NCBI GenBank assembly: GCA_013297885.1
Contig: JAAFIR010000026.1
Span: 1-64,000 of the forward strand
Direction: 5' to 3'
Length of the DNA: 64,000 nt
Source of the DNA: Leptospirales bacterium
GTDB taxonomy: Bacteria > Spirochaetota > Leptospiria > Leptospirales > Leptospiraceae
This document shows, one piece after another, positions 35,361-43,364 of this stretch (positions within the stretch are counted from its first letter, which is position 1; each line of letters begins with the position of its first letter). The position numbers were made by a program, and so were the translations under genes. The notes beneath the pieces were generated by a model. The model ran no database searches and was not told the DNA's origin. It worked only from the letters and a program-made list of their open reading frames with translations.

Positions 35361-37331
35361 ATGAATTGGTCACTAAAAAGAAAGCTAATACTAGGTTATT
35401 TTATACTTGGATTAGTTATTTCTATTTTTTCTAGTTTAAATATATATTTTAGTACTAAAGACAATTTTTTAGAAAATTTTAAAAAACATAAACTTTCCAT
35501 TTTGAATGTCACTTCCAAAATTATTGATGGAGATATACATAAAAAATTTAATTCCAAAAGAGCTGTTAAAACTCCAGAATTTAATTTATACTTTAAAAAA
35601 TTAAGAAGTATTTATATTTCAGAAAAAGAACTTCATTACTTTTATACAATAAACTATAATAAAATTGACAACGAATTTTATTATGTAATTGATCCTGTTG
35701 TTCGCCCAAATGATATTATATGGATTGAATCAGAATTTTTTTCGTTAGAAGCATTTTTAGACGAAAATAATGAATTGATAATTGATTATAATTCTTTAAA
35801 ACATACAAGAGATTTTGAATTTAATACAACATCCGGAAATAAAATTAATGTTCAATTTTTAAAAGAAAATAATCAAAGAGGAATTTTTATAAATGGAAAA
35901 AAAGTTTTTGAAGTTTCTATATTATCAAAAGAAGTATTAGTAGAAAATATTAAACTTTCAAGACAAGTAGAATTTATAAATACAAAAGTTCCAATTGAAG
36001 ATAAAAAAATTGACACTAGAGTGAGCATCAGTTTTAAAAGTGAAGTTGGTTCTGGAACTGGTGTAAGCTATATTGAAAATAAGGAATTAATTAATACACT
36101 TAGATTAGTAATAAATGAAAAAGATACTAGCCAAAAAATACTTTCTGATTTTAAAAAAAGTTCTTACGGAGATTTTTTAATAGGTTATGCTCCCATTTTA
36201 GATTCCGAAAAAGAAATTATAGGATTTGTAATTGTTGAAATTAATTCTAAAGATATTTTAGATTTTCAAAAAAGAACTATTCTTAATTCAATTTTTCTTT
36301 CAGTAGTCACTTTTGTAATTACTTTATTTATAGGATATTTTTTTGCTAAATACTTTACAAATCCTTTAGAAATTTTAATTAATGCAGTATCAGATATTTC
36401 AATTGGAAATTTAAAACCAATTAAAAAAATTAATTCAAATGACGAGTTTGGCAAACTTAGTGAAAATTTTAATTCTATGATTGATAATTTAAAAATTTCT
36501 TACGAAGTTCAATTTAATTTAATCGAAGAAATTTCTCAAATTAATGAAGGACTTGAAAAAAAAGTTGAAATAAGAACAAAACAAATTTTAGATCAAAATA
36601 TTGAAATTGAAAAACAAATTGAACTAGCAAAAAAAATTCAATTATCTCTTTTACCAGAAGAAACTTCAAATATTAAACAAGCAAATATTAGCTTTAGTTA
36701 TATTCCAATGATGAGTGTTGGAGGTGATCTTTTTGATTTCATTCTCAAAGAAGATAAATACTTATATTTATTTATATGTGATGTTTCAGGTCATGGTGTA
36801 CCTGCGGCATTTCTAGCAACAATGGTTAAAATGACTTTAGGTGATTGTTATGAAAAATTACTAGATCCAAAAGAATGTCTCGAAAAAATAAAAAAATCTT
36901 TAATTGGAAAACTAAGTGGTCATTTTATAACAGCTTCAATTTGTAAAATTGATATTGAAACAAAAACAATGAAATTTGCAAATGCTGGGCATTTACCAAT
37001 TTTTCGAGTAAAAAAAAATTCTGAAGTTGAATCAATTTCTGCAAAAGGTAAATTAATTACTGAAGTATTTCCTTTATCCTGTGAAGAAAAAACTTACCAA
37101 TTAAATACTGGGGATAAAATTATTCTTTATACTGATGGTATAACAGAAGCAAAAAATAAAAATAAAGATTTATTTGGAGAAGAGCAATTTATTTCTATTT
37201 TAAAAACCTATTATAATTTAAGTTCAAAAAAACTAACCGAACAAGTTTTTGAAAATTTAGTTTTATATACAGAAAACAAAAATGCTAATTTTGACGATGA
37301 TATAACACTTTTAATAGCTGAAATTAATTAA
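35361..37331 (+). CDS. Membrane sensor with HAMP and SpoIIE-type PP2C phosphatase domain
   Basis: This 656-residue protein has one transmembrane helix at residues about 8-30, an extracytoplasmic sensor region to about 310, a second helix (IFLSVVTFVITLFIGYFFAKY), a HAMP domain (about 335-390), a coiled coil, then a SpoIIE/RsbU phosphatase domain from about 430 (MMSVGGDLFDFI, FICDVSGHGVPAAF, IILYTDGITEAKNK, FDDDITLLI with metal-binding Asp residues). Such proteins usually dephosphorylate anti-anti-sigma factors in partner-switching systems. Its stop overlaps the convergent GAPDH-like gene by 4 bp. Confidence 0.94.
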   Translation: MNWSLKRKLILGYFILGLVISIFSSLNIYFSTKDNFLENFKKHKLSILNVTSKIIDGDIHKKFNSKRAVKTPEFNLYFKKLRSIYISEKELHYFYTINYNKIDNEFYYVIDPVVRPNDIIWIESEFFSLEAFLDENNELIIDYNSLKHTRDFEFNTTSGNKINVQFLKENNQRGIFINGKKVFEVSILSKEVLVENIKLSRQVEFINTKVPIEDKKIDTRVSISFKSEVGSGTGVSYIENKELINTLRLVINEKDTSQKILSDFKKSSYGDFLIGYAPILDSEKEIIGFVIVEINSKDILDFQKRTILNSIFLSVVTFVITLFIGYFFAKYFTNPLEILINAVSDISIGNLKPIKKINSNDEFGKLSENFNSMIDNLKISYEVQFNLIEEISQINEGLEKKVEIRTKQILDQNIEIEKQIELAKKIQLSLLPEETSNIKQANISFSYIPMMSVGGDLFDFILKEDKYLYLFICDVSGHGVPAAFLATMVKMTLGDCYEKLLDPKECLEKIKKSLIGKLSGHFITASICKIDIETKTMKFANAGHLPIFRVKKNSEVESISAKGKLITEVFPLSCEEKTYQLNTGDKIILYTDGITEAKNKNKDLFGEEQFISILKTYYNLSSKKLTEQVFENLVLYTENKNANFDDDITLLIAEIN

Positions 37332-38368
37332 ATTTCTTTTATTAAATATTTTTTTAGATTTTCAAGAATTTCTTTTTCATTACACAAATTTAATTTTAAA
37401 AATCCCAAAATTATACTCGAAAATATTACATTTGAGTCACCTGGTGTAGCGACAAAACCTCTTACAGTTTTTTCATCAACTTCAAGACAAGGAAGTATCC
37501 AAACTCCATGAGAAAAAATTCTACCTGTAAAACCTCTTTCTCTACCAGATGAAAAAATCATATTTGTTGAGTTTTGAAAACTGATTGAAGAAAAAAAATC
37601 TTTTTTAATTTCATTTTCTAATTTTTCTTTTAAAATAGAATTTTTTAATCTAGCATTAAAACGAATTACATGCATATAAGGTGAATTCACTGTTAAACTA
37701 GAAGAACTCATAGAAATTGTTTTTCCTATGCTAGAATAAATTTCTTCAATATATTTTACATGATGTGTTCCAGAACTATGATTTGGAATTTGAAATAAAG
37801 GTCCTGTAACATGAGGATCATTTTTTGCCATATCTGCATCTCGGCGAACTACAACAAAGTCAATATTTTCGATTTCAGAAAATCTTTCTAAGTTACGAAT
37901 AATACAAACCAAACTATGAGAATTACAAGTTCCAATATGTAAAAATTTATCTTCTGAATTTTCTAATATAGAAATATTTTCAGGATAAATAATTTGTTTT
38001 CCAAAATCATGCTCTGAACCTTGTGCAATAAAACAAATTGTTTTAGGAAAATTGATTTTATTGTATTCAGATTTTCTGCTGGATGCAACTCCAGAAGGTG
38101 AACAATCATAAACCAAATCAATTTCGGAATAAATTTTAATATCTACATAATTTTTAAATTGATTTTTCCATGAATTATTTTTTTCAGTAATAACTAAAAT
38201 CCCATTTTTTGAAATTAGTTCATTCAGTTGAAAAATATTTTGTTTAGAAATTTCGAAGGGTTCAAAATAAATTTCTAAATTTGTATATATTTTTTTTAGC
38301 TCTAATAAAATAGAAAGTAAAGGAAAACCAATTACTCCAACTCCTCTAACTAAAATTTTACTTTTCAT
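37328..38368 (-). CDS. Archaeal-type (type II) glyceraldehyde-3-phosphate dehydrogenase homologue
   Basis: This 346-residue protein matches the archaeal phosphorylating GAPDH family rather than bacterial GapA: the Rossmann start ILVRGVGVIGFPLLS, DCSPSGVAS, FIAQGSEHDFGK, the active-site segment GTCNSHSLV with Cys148, then VVVRRDADMAKNDPHVTGPL and the conserved HVKY...HVIRFNARL segment. The canonical SHHG after GPxx is replaced by NHSSGTHH. The enzyme would interconvert glyceraldehyde 3-phosphate and 1,3-bisphosphoglycerate with NAD(P). Divergence from core residues leaves open a different aldehyde substrate. No glycolytic neighbours. Confidence 0.75.
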   Translation of the reverse strand: MKSKILVRGVGVIGFPLLSILLELKKIYTNLEIYFEPFEISKQNIFQLNELISKNGILVITEKNNSWKNQFKNYVDIKIYSEIDLVYDCSPSGVASSRKSEYNKINFPKTICFIAQGSEHDFGKQIIYPENISILENSEDKFLHIGTCNSHSLVCIIRNLERFSEIENIDFVVVRRDADMAKNDPHVTGPLFQIPNHSSGTHHVKYIEEIYSSIGKTISMSSSSLTVNSPYMHVIRFNARLKNSILKEKLENEIKKDFFSSISFQNSTNMIFSSGRERGFTGRIFSHGVWILPCLEVDEKTVRGFVATPGDSNVIFSSIILGFLKLNLCNEKEILENLKKYLIKEI

Positions 38369-38398
38369 GAATCCATGAATTCATAAAAAGTAAATTAA

Positions 38399-38998
38399 TC
38401 AATTCAATACAAATCTTACAGGAATTGTAACTTTAACTGTAATTGGTTTGCCACTTAACATCGAAGGAGAAAATCTTTTTTTGCGATAAGTTTTTATTGC
38501 AGATTCAACAAGCCCACCACCTAAATTTTTTCCGATTGATTTAACTTGCAAAACCTCACCAGTATCAGCGATAATAACATCCAGAGTAATTGTACCTTCA
38601 ACACCTGAAGCTCTTGCTTCATCAGTATATTCAGCTTTTACAGAAGGATTTAAATCAATTGGCTCTGATGCTCCAGAAAGAATTGAATCTTGAGCTCCAG
38701 AAATTCTTGGATCCACTTTTTCTTCATTTTTTAATTTATCAGCAAGTTCCAAATCTCCATCATTTGGGGTATCTGGTGCATTTTCAGTAATTGAAACAGA
38801 TTCCACAAATGCAACTTCTTCAGCAAATTTATCCAAACTATTAAATTCAATCTCAGGTACAAACCAAAATACTAAAACTGAAACTTGTAAGAAAAAAGAT
38901 AAAGAAATTCCAACATTTAATCTATTTCTATCAATAAAACGATGAACAACTTCTCTTTTAGAACGCTTTTTTTGTTTAATTTCTTGTTCTGCTATCAT
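38399..38998 (-). CDS. tonB: TonB family energy-transducing protein
   Basis: This 199-residue inner-membrane protein has a basic N-terminus ([14 protein letters not shown]), one transmembrane anchor ([19 protein letters not shown]), an acidic linker and the C-terminal TonB domain ([24 protein letters not shown] ... [13 protein letters not shown] ... [10 protein letters not shown]). It carries proton-motive energy from ExbB-ExbD to outer-membrane receptors. It overlaps the upstream exbD by 4 bp. The linker is shorter and less Pro-rich than in E. coli TonB. Confidence 0.93.
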   Translation of the reverse strand: MIAEQEIKQKKRSKREVVHRFIDRNRLNVGISLSFFLQVSVLVFWFVPEIEFNSLDKFAEEVAFVESVSITENAPDTPNDGDLELADKLKNEEKVDPRISGAQDSILSGASEPIDLNPSVKAEYTDEARASGVEGTITLDVIIADTGEVLQVKSIGKNLGGGLVESAIKTYRKKRFSPSMLSGKPITVKVTIPVRFVLN

Positions 38999-39426
38999 TT
39001 TGCCGCTTCACCTTTTATACCGCCACCCTGGGTAGTTTGTGTTACTAATGAAATTTTTAAGGCACCAGCTTCTTTTAACATATCAAAAACATTATCAACT
39101 TGGTTATAGGTTAAATCTTTATCAGCATGAACCAATACTTTTAAATCTGCTGTTGTTGTCAGTTTAGCTCTAATTTGATTAATAGCTTCAGGTAAAGGCA
39201 TTTTATTTGAATTGTAATAAACAGACTTGTCTTTATCAGCTGCTAAATATAAATTAGCAACTTTTTTATTTAATTGCTCACCACCCGGTACATCTGGTAA
39301 AGCAATTGGTAAATCTGGATCTGAATCAAGTACTGATGTTACCATAAAAAATACTAATAATAAAAAGGCAATATCAGCCATTGAACTTACTGGAATATTT
39401 GGAGCTGGTCTTTTTTTACGAATCAT
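38995..39426 (-). CDS. exbD: ExbD/TolR biopolymer transport protein, copy 2
   Basis: This 143-residue single-pass protein has the family signature near the N-terminus ([18 protein letters not shown]) with the conserved membrane Asp (in MADIAF) that handles protons, and a periplasmic domain. It is the second of two exbD genes here, overlapping both neighbours by 4 bp. Paired exbD genes may form a heteromeric ExbD dimer. Confidence 0.93.
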   Translation of the reverse strand: MIRKKRPAPNIPVSSMADIAFLLLVFFMVTSVLDSDPDLPIALPDVPGGEQLNKKVANLYLAADKDKSVYYNSNKMPLPEAINQIRAKLTTTADLKVLVHADKDLTYNQVDNVFDMLKEAGALKISLVTQTTQGGGIKGEAAK

Positions 39427-39842
39427 TTTGATTTCCTCACATTCACTTGTGTAAAACCTCTTAACTGCACAACAGAAAGTGCATCTAACATATTTCCATA
39501 AAGAGTTTCACCACTTGTAGAAATGATTGCAATTTTATTTTGCAATTCTGGAATTTCGATTTTGTCTAATTCCGTTCTAAATTCTTTTAATGATTTATAG
39601 TATTTAGTTCCAACAGCAGTGTTTCTTAAAGTAACAGAATCACCTTTTACATTTATTTCAAAAACATCAGTTCTCAAAACTTTTGTAGGTGGAACATTTT
39701 TTCTAGGTAGCTGAATGTTTAATCCTTCTTTGACAAAGAACACAGCAGTCACCATAAAAAATACTAATAGAAGAAAAGCTATATCAGACATAGATGCAGC
39801 TGAAATTTCTTCTAATTCAACTTTTTTCTTTAGTTTAACCAT
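39423..39842 (-). CDS. exbD: ExbD/TolR biopolymer transport protein, copy 1
   Basis: This 139-residue paralogue of the gene at 38995 has the same signature ([19 protein letters not shown]) with the proton-path Asp, followed by the periplasmic domain ([19 protein letters not shown]). It lies one base from exbB and overlaps exbD2 by 4 bp, forming a tight exbB-exbD-exbD-tonB operon. Confidence 0.93.
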   Translation of the reverse strand: MVKLKKKVELEEISAASMSDIAFLLLVFFMVTAVFFVKEGLNIQLPRKNVPPTKVLRTDVFEINVKGDSVTLRNTAVGTKYYKSLKEFRTELDKIEIPELQNKIAIISTSGETLYGNMLDALSVVQLRGFTQVNVRKSK

Positions 39843-39843
39843 T

Positions 39844-40686
39844 TTATTTTGTTAGTTTGCCTTTTTTCTTCAAAAGCTCTTTGTAAATTTTATTTGCAGC
39901 TTCTTCAACTTCAGTTGCAAAACCATTTACTTTTCCAGTTAAAAATTGGTAAAATGACATTGTTGGAATTGCTACAATCAAACCAGCAGCAGTTGTAATT
40001 AATGCTTCTTTGATACCACCAGCAACAACTTTTGCATTTACTTGGTCAGCGTTTGCAATTGCATCAAATGCGTTGATCATACCAGATACTGTTCCCAAAA
40101 ATCCAATTAATGGAGCAATAGTTGAAACTGATGCTAAGATAGTTAATCCTCTTTCAAGTAATACAATTACCTCAGATGCTTCACGTTCTACACCAGCAGT
40201 AAAAATTTCTGGATCATCACTAGATACATCATAACCATTTTGTAAAATATTTGCAATTCTTTGGTCTTTAGTTTCACCAACATAAGCAAGTGCACCTTCT
40301 AACCCTTTTTCTTCAATTCTATCTGAAAGAATTTGGTTATAACCTTTTCCAACTAGTTTTGTAGTGAAGAAAAAATACAATCTTTCAAATGCAACACCAA
40401 AACCAATAATTGATGAAAGTGCAAGAGGCCACATTGACCAACCACCAACTAAAAATAAATCAATAAGACCAGGGCTTTTTTTTGGAGGAGCTGGAGCTTT
40501 TTCTGTTTCAACTGGTGCAGCTATTGTTGCATCTTTTGCATCTTTAGAAACTTCAGCCGTTTTAGCTGGTTCAGCAGTTTTTGTTTCTTGAGATAATAAC
40601 GCTGGAGTAAGAATGTAGAGTAAAGTTAAGAACATTGCAGTAGTTGCTAATGTTTTGATATTTGCCTTATTTGGTGTGAGTTTCAT
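39844..40686 (-). CDS. exbB: ExbB/TolQ/MotA-type proton channel protein with a long N-terminal extension
   Basis: This 280-residue inner-membrane protein has three helices of the MotA/TolQ/ExbB family. The core includes [51 protein letters not shown] and [21 protein letters not shown]. It has an extra N-terminal hydrophobic segment ([16 protein letters not shown]) and an Ala/Pro/Lys/Thr-rich linker (residues about 33-70), giving a periplasmic extension seen in some TonB-system ExbB proteins. First gene of the operon. Confidence 0.93.
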   Translation of the reverse strand: MKLTPNKANIKTLATTAMFLTLLYILTPALLSQETKTAEPAKTAEVSKDAKDATIAAPVETEKAPAPPKKSPGLIDLFLVGGWSMWPLALSSIIGFGVAFERLYFFFTTKLVGKGYNQILSDRIEEKGLEGALAYVGETKDQRIANILQNGYDVSSDDPEIFTAGVEREASEVIVLLERGLTILASVSTIAPLIGFLGTVSGMINAFDAIANADQVNAKVVAGGIKEALITTAAGLIVAIPTMSFYQFLTGKVNGFATEVEEAANKIYKELLKKKGKLTK

Positions 40687-40787
40687 TTCTGTACCTTTTA
40701 ATTGATATTTTAATTATAGAAACGAACTGTTACAGAATTATTACAAGGAAATTTTAGTTTAGTTAAAGAGTTCTATTTTCAATTTGT

Positions 40788-40902
40788 GCGAATTTTTGCT
40801 AACGCAAAAACCGGGCTTTTCACTACAATCTTTTGCAACAAAATTTTAATACCAAAACTTTTCACTAAATGCAAAAGGATTTCCGCTTCAATCCCGTTTC
40901 GC
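40788..40902 (-). repeat. Structured dispersed element, copy F
   Basis: Minus-strand copy. Outer helix GCGAA/TTCGC (40898-40902 and 40788-40792 on the plus strand), inner GGG/CCC within AACGGGATTGAAGCGG and GAAAAGCCCGG. Hairpin 1 is closed by ATCCTTTTGCA and TGCAAAAGATT. Hairpin 2 is TTTTTGC-GTTA-GCAAAAA. Only 95 bp separate it from copy G, which points the other way. Confidence 0.8.
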
Positions 40903-40997
40903 TAGTGTTGAAAAAAAATTTTACAAAAGAAAAATCTAGATTAAAAAATCAAAATGCAAAGTAAATTATTTTATTTTCGATAAGTTTACCAACATAA

Positions 40998-41131
40998 GCA
41001 AAAGGGATTGACTCGATGTCAAAAAATTGTGAATACAATTTTTTGACAAAAGAGGAAAGCCCGGTTTTTTTGTGACGTTGTTTATAGGCTAAGTAAACTA
41101 AAAAAAATTCACGGCACAAAAAAATTTGCCC
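40998..41131 (+). repeat. Structured dispersed element, copy G
   Basis: Outer helix GCAAA (40998-41002) / TTTGC (41125-41129), inner GGG/CCC. Hairpin 1 is a perfect TGTCAAAAAATTGT inverted repeat. Hairpin 2 is closed by TTTTTTTGTG and CACAAAAAAA. Together with copy F it fills the 508-bp gap between exbB and the M30 protease gene, in which no gene was seen. Confidence 0.8.
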
Positions 41132-41194
41132 ACTTTTTTTTAAATAAAAAAATGAGACAAAAAAAGCATTATGAATTATACTTACCTAAAAATT

Positions 41195-42748
41195 CTATTC
41201 TACTTCTTTACATCTGATAAAAGCTAAATTTCTTCTTAAATTTTCAAATCCATCAATTGACTTTAAATTTCTAGTGCTGGAATATCTTTCATAATATGAT
41301 CTTGGGCAAGAATCTGAAGAAATTAAATTTTCATTTTTAGTTTGAAATTGATCTAAAGTTTTTAAACTTGCTGTACTAACTATTCTATTAGTATCTATTC
41401 TTCCGTTAAAAATAATAAATTCTGGACCAAACGCAACTGGATTTCCATTCCAAATTTTTACAGCATCAGTATTATCAGGGGCAAGAGCAGAATTTTCACT
41501 CACTCGATAAAATATTGATGGATCCATTATAAAATTTGAACCTTTTACAATTCCAAATGCTGAAGCAAAATTGTGAATTTGATTTAAATTTGTTGGTAGC
41601 GGATACTGGGTGTTAAGCGTAGTTAAATTTCCTGCATTAGTAGTTCCAATAAATAATGTTGATGTAGCAGCTGGGTAACGAGCAGGATTAAATGCTTGGG
41701 ATAAAAAACTTGCATACAACCTCCTAAACATTCCAGATTGATCAGAAGTTAAGATTGTAGAATTAAATCTTGCTGCAGATTGAAATCCAGTCATTAAATT
41801 TGTAATAGTACTTCCTCTTACAGTTGTATTACCTTGAACAGTGTTTCGTAAAAAATTATTTCGTTCAGTTTCATTAATACCAGAAACATTATATAAGTAA
41901 GACATAAAAGTGTACACAGAAGCATAATTTCGAATTGAACCATTCCAAGTAAATAATGAAATACCTGTGTTACCATTTGTACAACTAGAATTTGGATCAC
42001 CACGAAAACATGACATTCTATTTACTTGTGGACCATATCCTGCTATATCTGAAGAAATTTCACTTGTTCCTTCGTTAATCCAAGTATCATCAAAAGTTAA
42101 ATTTTTATTTGTTATATCATTCAAAGTTCTAATTATTGTTGTAAAACCAAGTTCATATCTAAAACGAATTAAATGTTGTAATTCATGTGCAATTGTTCCA
42201 AGAAAAGGATCAGGTAAATTTGCAGATAAATCTCTTCTTCGAATATTAAGTAGGGTACTACCATCAATATAAATAATTTCTTTTTGATTTGATCTACCAA
42301 ATGAGTCATTAGGATCATCAGGTAAAAAATTAATTGGATCAAAAAAACCCCCAATTCCAAATCCAATATTATAAACTAAAATAATGACTTTTCTATTTCC
42401 ATCAACATCAGTTGGAGTCCCAATTGCACTAGTTACTCTTGGGTATATATTAGTATCAAATGCTGTTGCTACAGATGAATAAGTAAACCCAGAAAATTGC
42501 CTTTCCATATTAATACTTGATTCTTCATAAATATCAGCATTTGTTCCTGAGGCCACAAGCCGAAAACTCCTACAAACAGATTCATCCGTAAAAACATCTC
42601 TAACAAAAAAACCTGCACATGATGTGTTTCTTCTAGATAACAAAAGGGCGAGTAATATTGCTTGTGAATTATCTTTAGGCTTTTCTGGAACGAACGGTGG
42701 AAAACAATTTAAAATTATTAATGAAAGTAAAAGTATAACTTTTCTCAT
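41195..42748 (-). CDS. Lipoprotein metalloprotease, peptidase M30 (hyicolysin)-like
   Basis: This 517-residue surface or periplasmic lipoprotein has a signal ending at LNC, then a short linker carrying AILLALLLSRR. A zincin domain has the motif T-I-A-H-E-L-Q-H, with zinc ligands His188 and His192 and catalytic Glu189. The surrounding sequence (DSFGRSNQKEIIYIDG, WINEGTSEISSDIAGYG) matches the M30/hyicolysin group, in which an Asn-Glu-Gly-x-Ser/Ala segment follows the zinc helix. Likely role is degradation of external protein. Monocistronic, with repeats on one side. Confidence 0.83.
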   Translation of the reverse strand: MRKVILLLSLIILNCFPPFVPEKPKDNSQAILLALLLSRRNTSCAGFFVRDVFTDESVCRSFRLVASGTNADIYEESSINMERQFSGFTYSSVATAFDTNIYPRVTSAIGTPTDVDGNRKVIILVYNIGFGIGGFFDPINFLPDDPNDSFGRSNQKEIIYIDGSTLLNIRRRDLSANLPDPFLGTIAHELQHLIRFRYELGFTTIIRTLNDITNKNLTFDDTWINEGTSEISSDIAGYGPQVNRMSCFRGDPNSSCTNGNTGISLFTWNGSIRNYASVYTFMSYLYNVSGINETERNNFLRNTVQGNTTVRGSTITNLMTGFQSAARFNSTILTSDQSGMFRRLYASFLSQAFNPARYPAATSTLFIGTTNAGNLTTLNTQYPLPTNLNQIHNFASAFGIVKGSNFIMDPSIFYRVSENSALAPDNTDAVKIWNGNPVAFGPEFIIFNGRIDTNRIVSTASLKTLDQFQTKNENLISSDSCPRSYYERYSSTRNLKSIDGFENLRRNLAFIRCKEVE

Positions 42749-42809
42749 TTTTTGGATCCTTTAGTTTTTTTTTAAATCAAAACTAAAAGTTATTTTTGTA
42801 AAGTAAAAA

Positions 42810-43286
42810 TTATTCTTTGATTAATTTCTCAACTTTTTTTGAATCTAAATTAATTTCAGGTAAAGATTCAAGCTTCATTTCATCTATGGTATTTTGAAAA
42901 TCATTATTTTGGAATTCAATTGAAACAGTTTCTAATTTTTGAATTTCCCTTGCTAATTCAACTTTACGAACTTGAATTTCTTTAATTAAATCAACTTTAT
43001 TCTCAATGAGTTCTTCATTTGCCATGTCAAATAAAGGTTTTTCTTCGTAAAAAAATTCACCATTTAATAAACTCAAATTGGATTCATTTTGAAGAAGATT
43101 TAATTTAGTCTGTTCTCTAGTTAATTCAGATTGTAGATTACTTAATTTACCTTGAAGTAACAAATATTTTGAATTCATTTCTGCTGATATTTTAGGAGAA
43201 ACTGGATCTTTAGAAATCGTTCCAAGAACTCCATTATGATAATTTAAACTAGTTGATGACATCATTGAACTTATTTTTTGAATCAT
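42810..43286 (-). CDS. Hypothetical coiled-coil protein
   Basis: This 158-residue cytosolic protein has a Ser/Met-rich N-terminus and a long coiled coil (residues about 38-125; LLLQGKLSNLQSELTREQTKL and VDLIKEIQVRKVELAREIQKLE). No signal or membrane segment. A flagellar or cell-envelope scaffolding role would be possible, but nothing in the sequence shows it. It sits between the M30 protease and the histidine kinase in the same direction. Confidence 0.65.
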   Translation of the reverse strand: MIQKISSMMSSTSLNYHNGVLGTISKDPVSPKISAEMNSKYLLLQGKLSNLQSELTREQTKLNLLQNESNLSLLNGEFFYEEKPLFDMANEELIENKVDLIKEIQVRKVELAREIQKLETVSIEFQNNDFQNTIDEMKLESLPEINLDSKKVEKLIKE

Positions 43287-43364
43287 TTTATTTCTCCTTT
43301 AAAAGAAATTAACTAATACTATTATCGTGTATTTTAGACCAATATTAAGAATTTTAAAAAAAAA

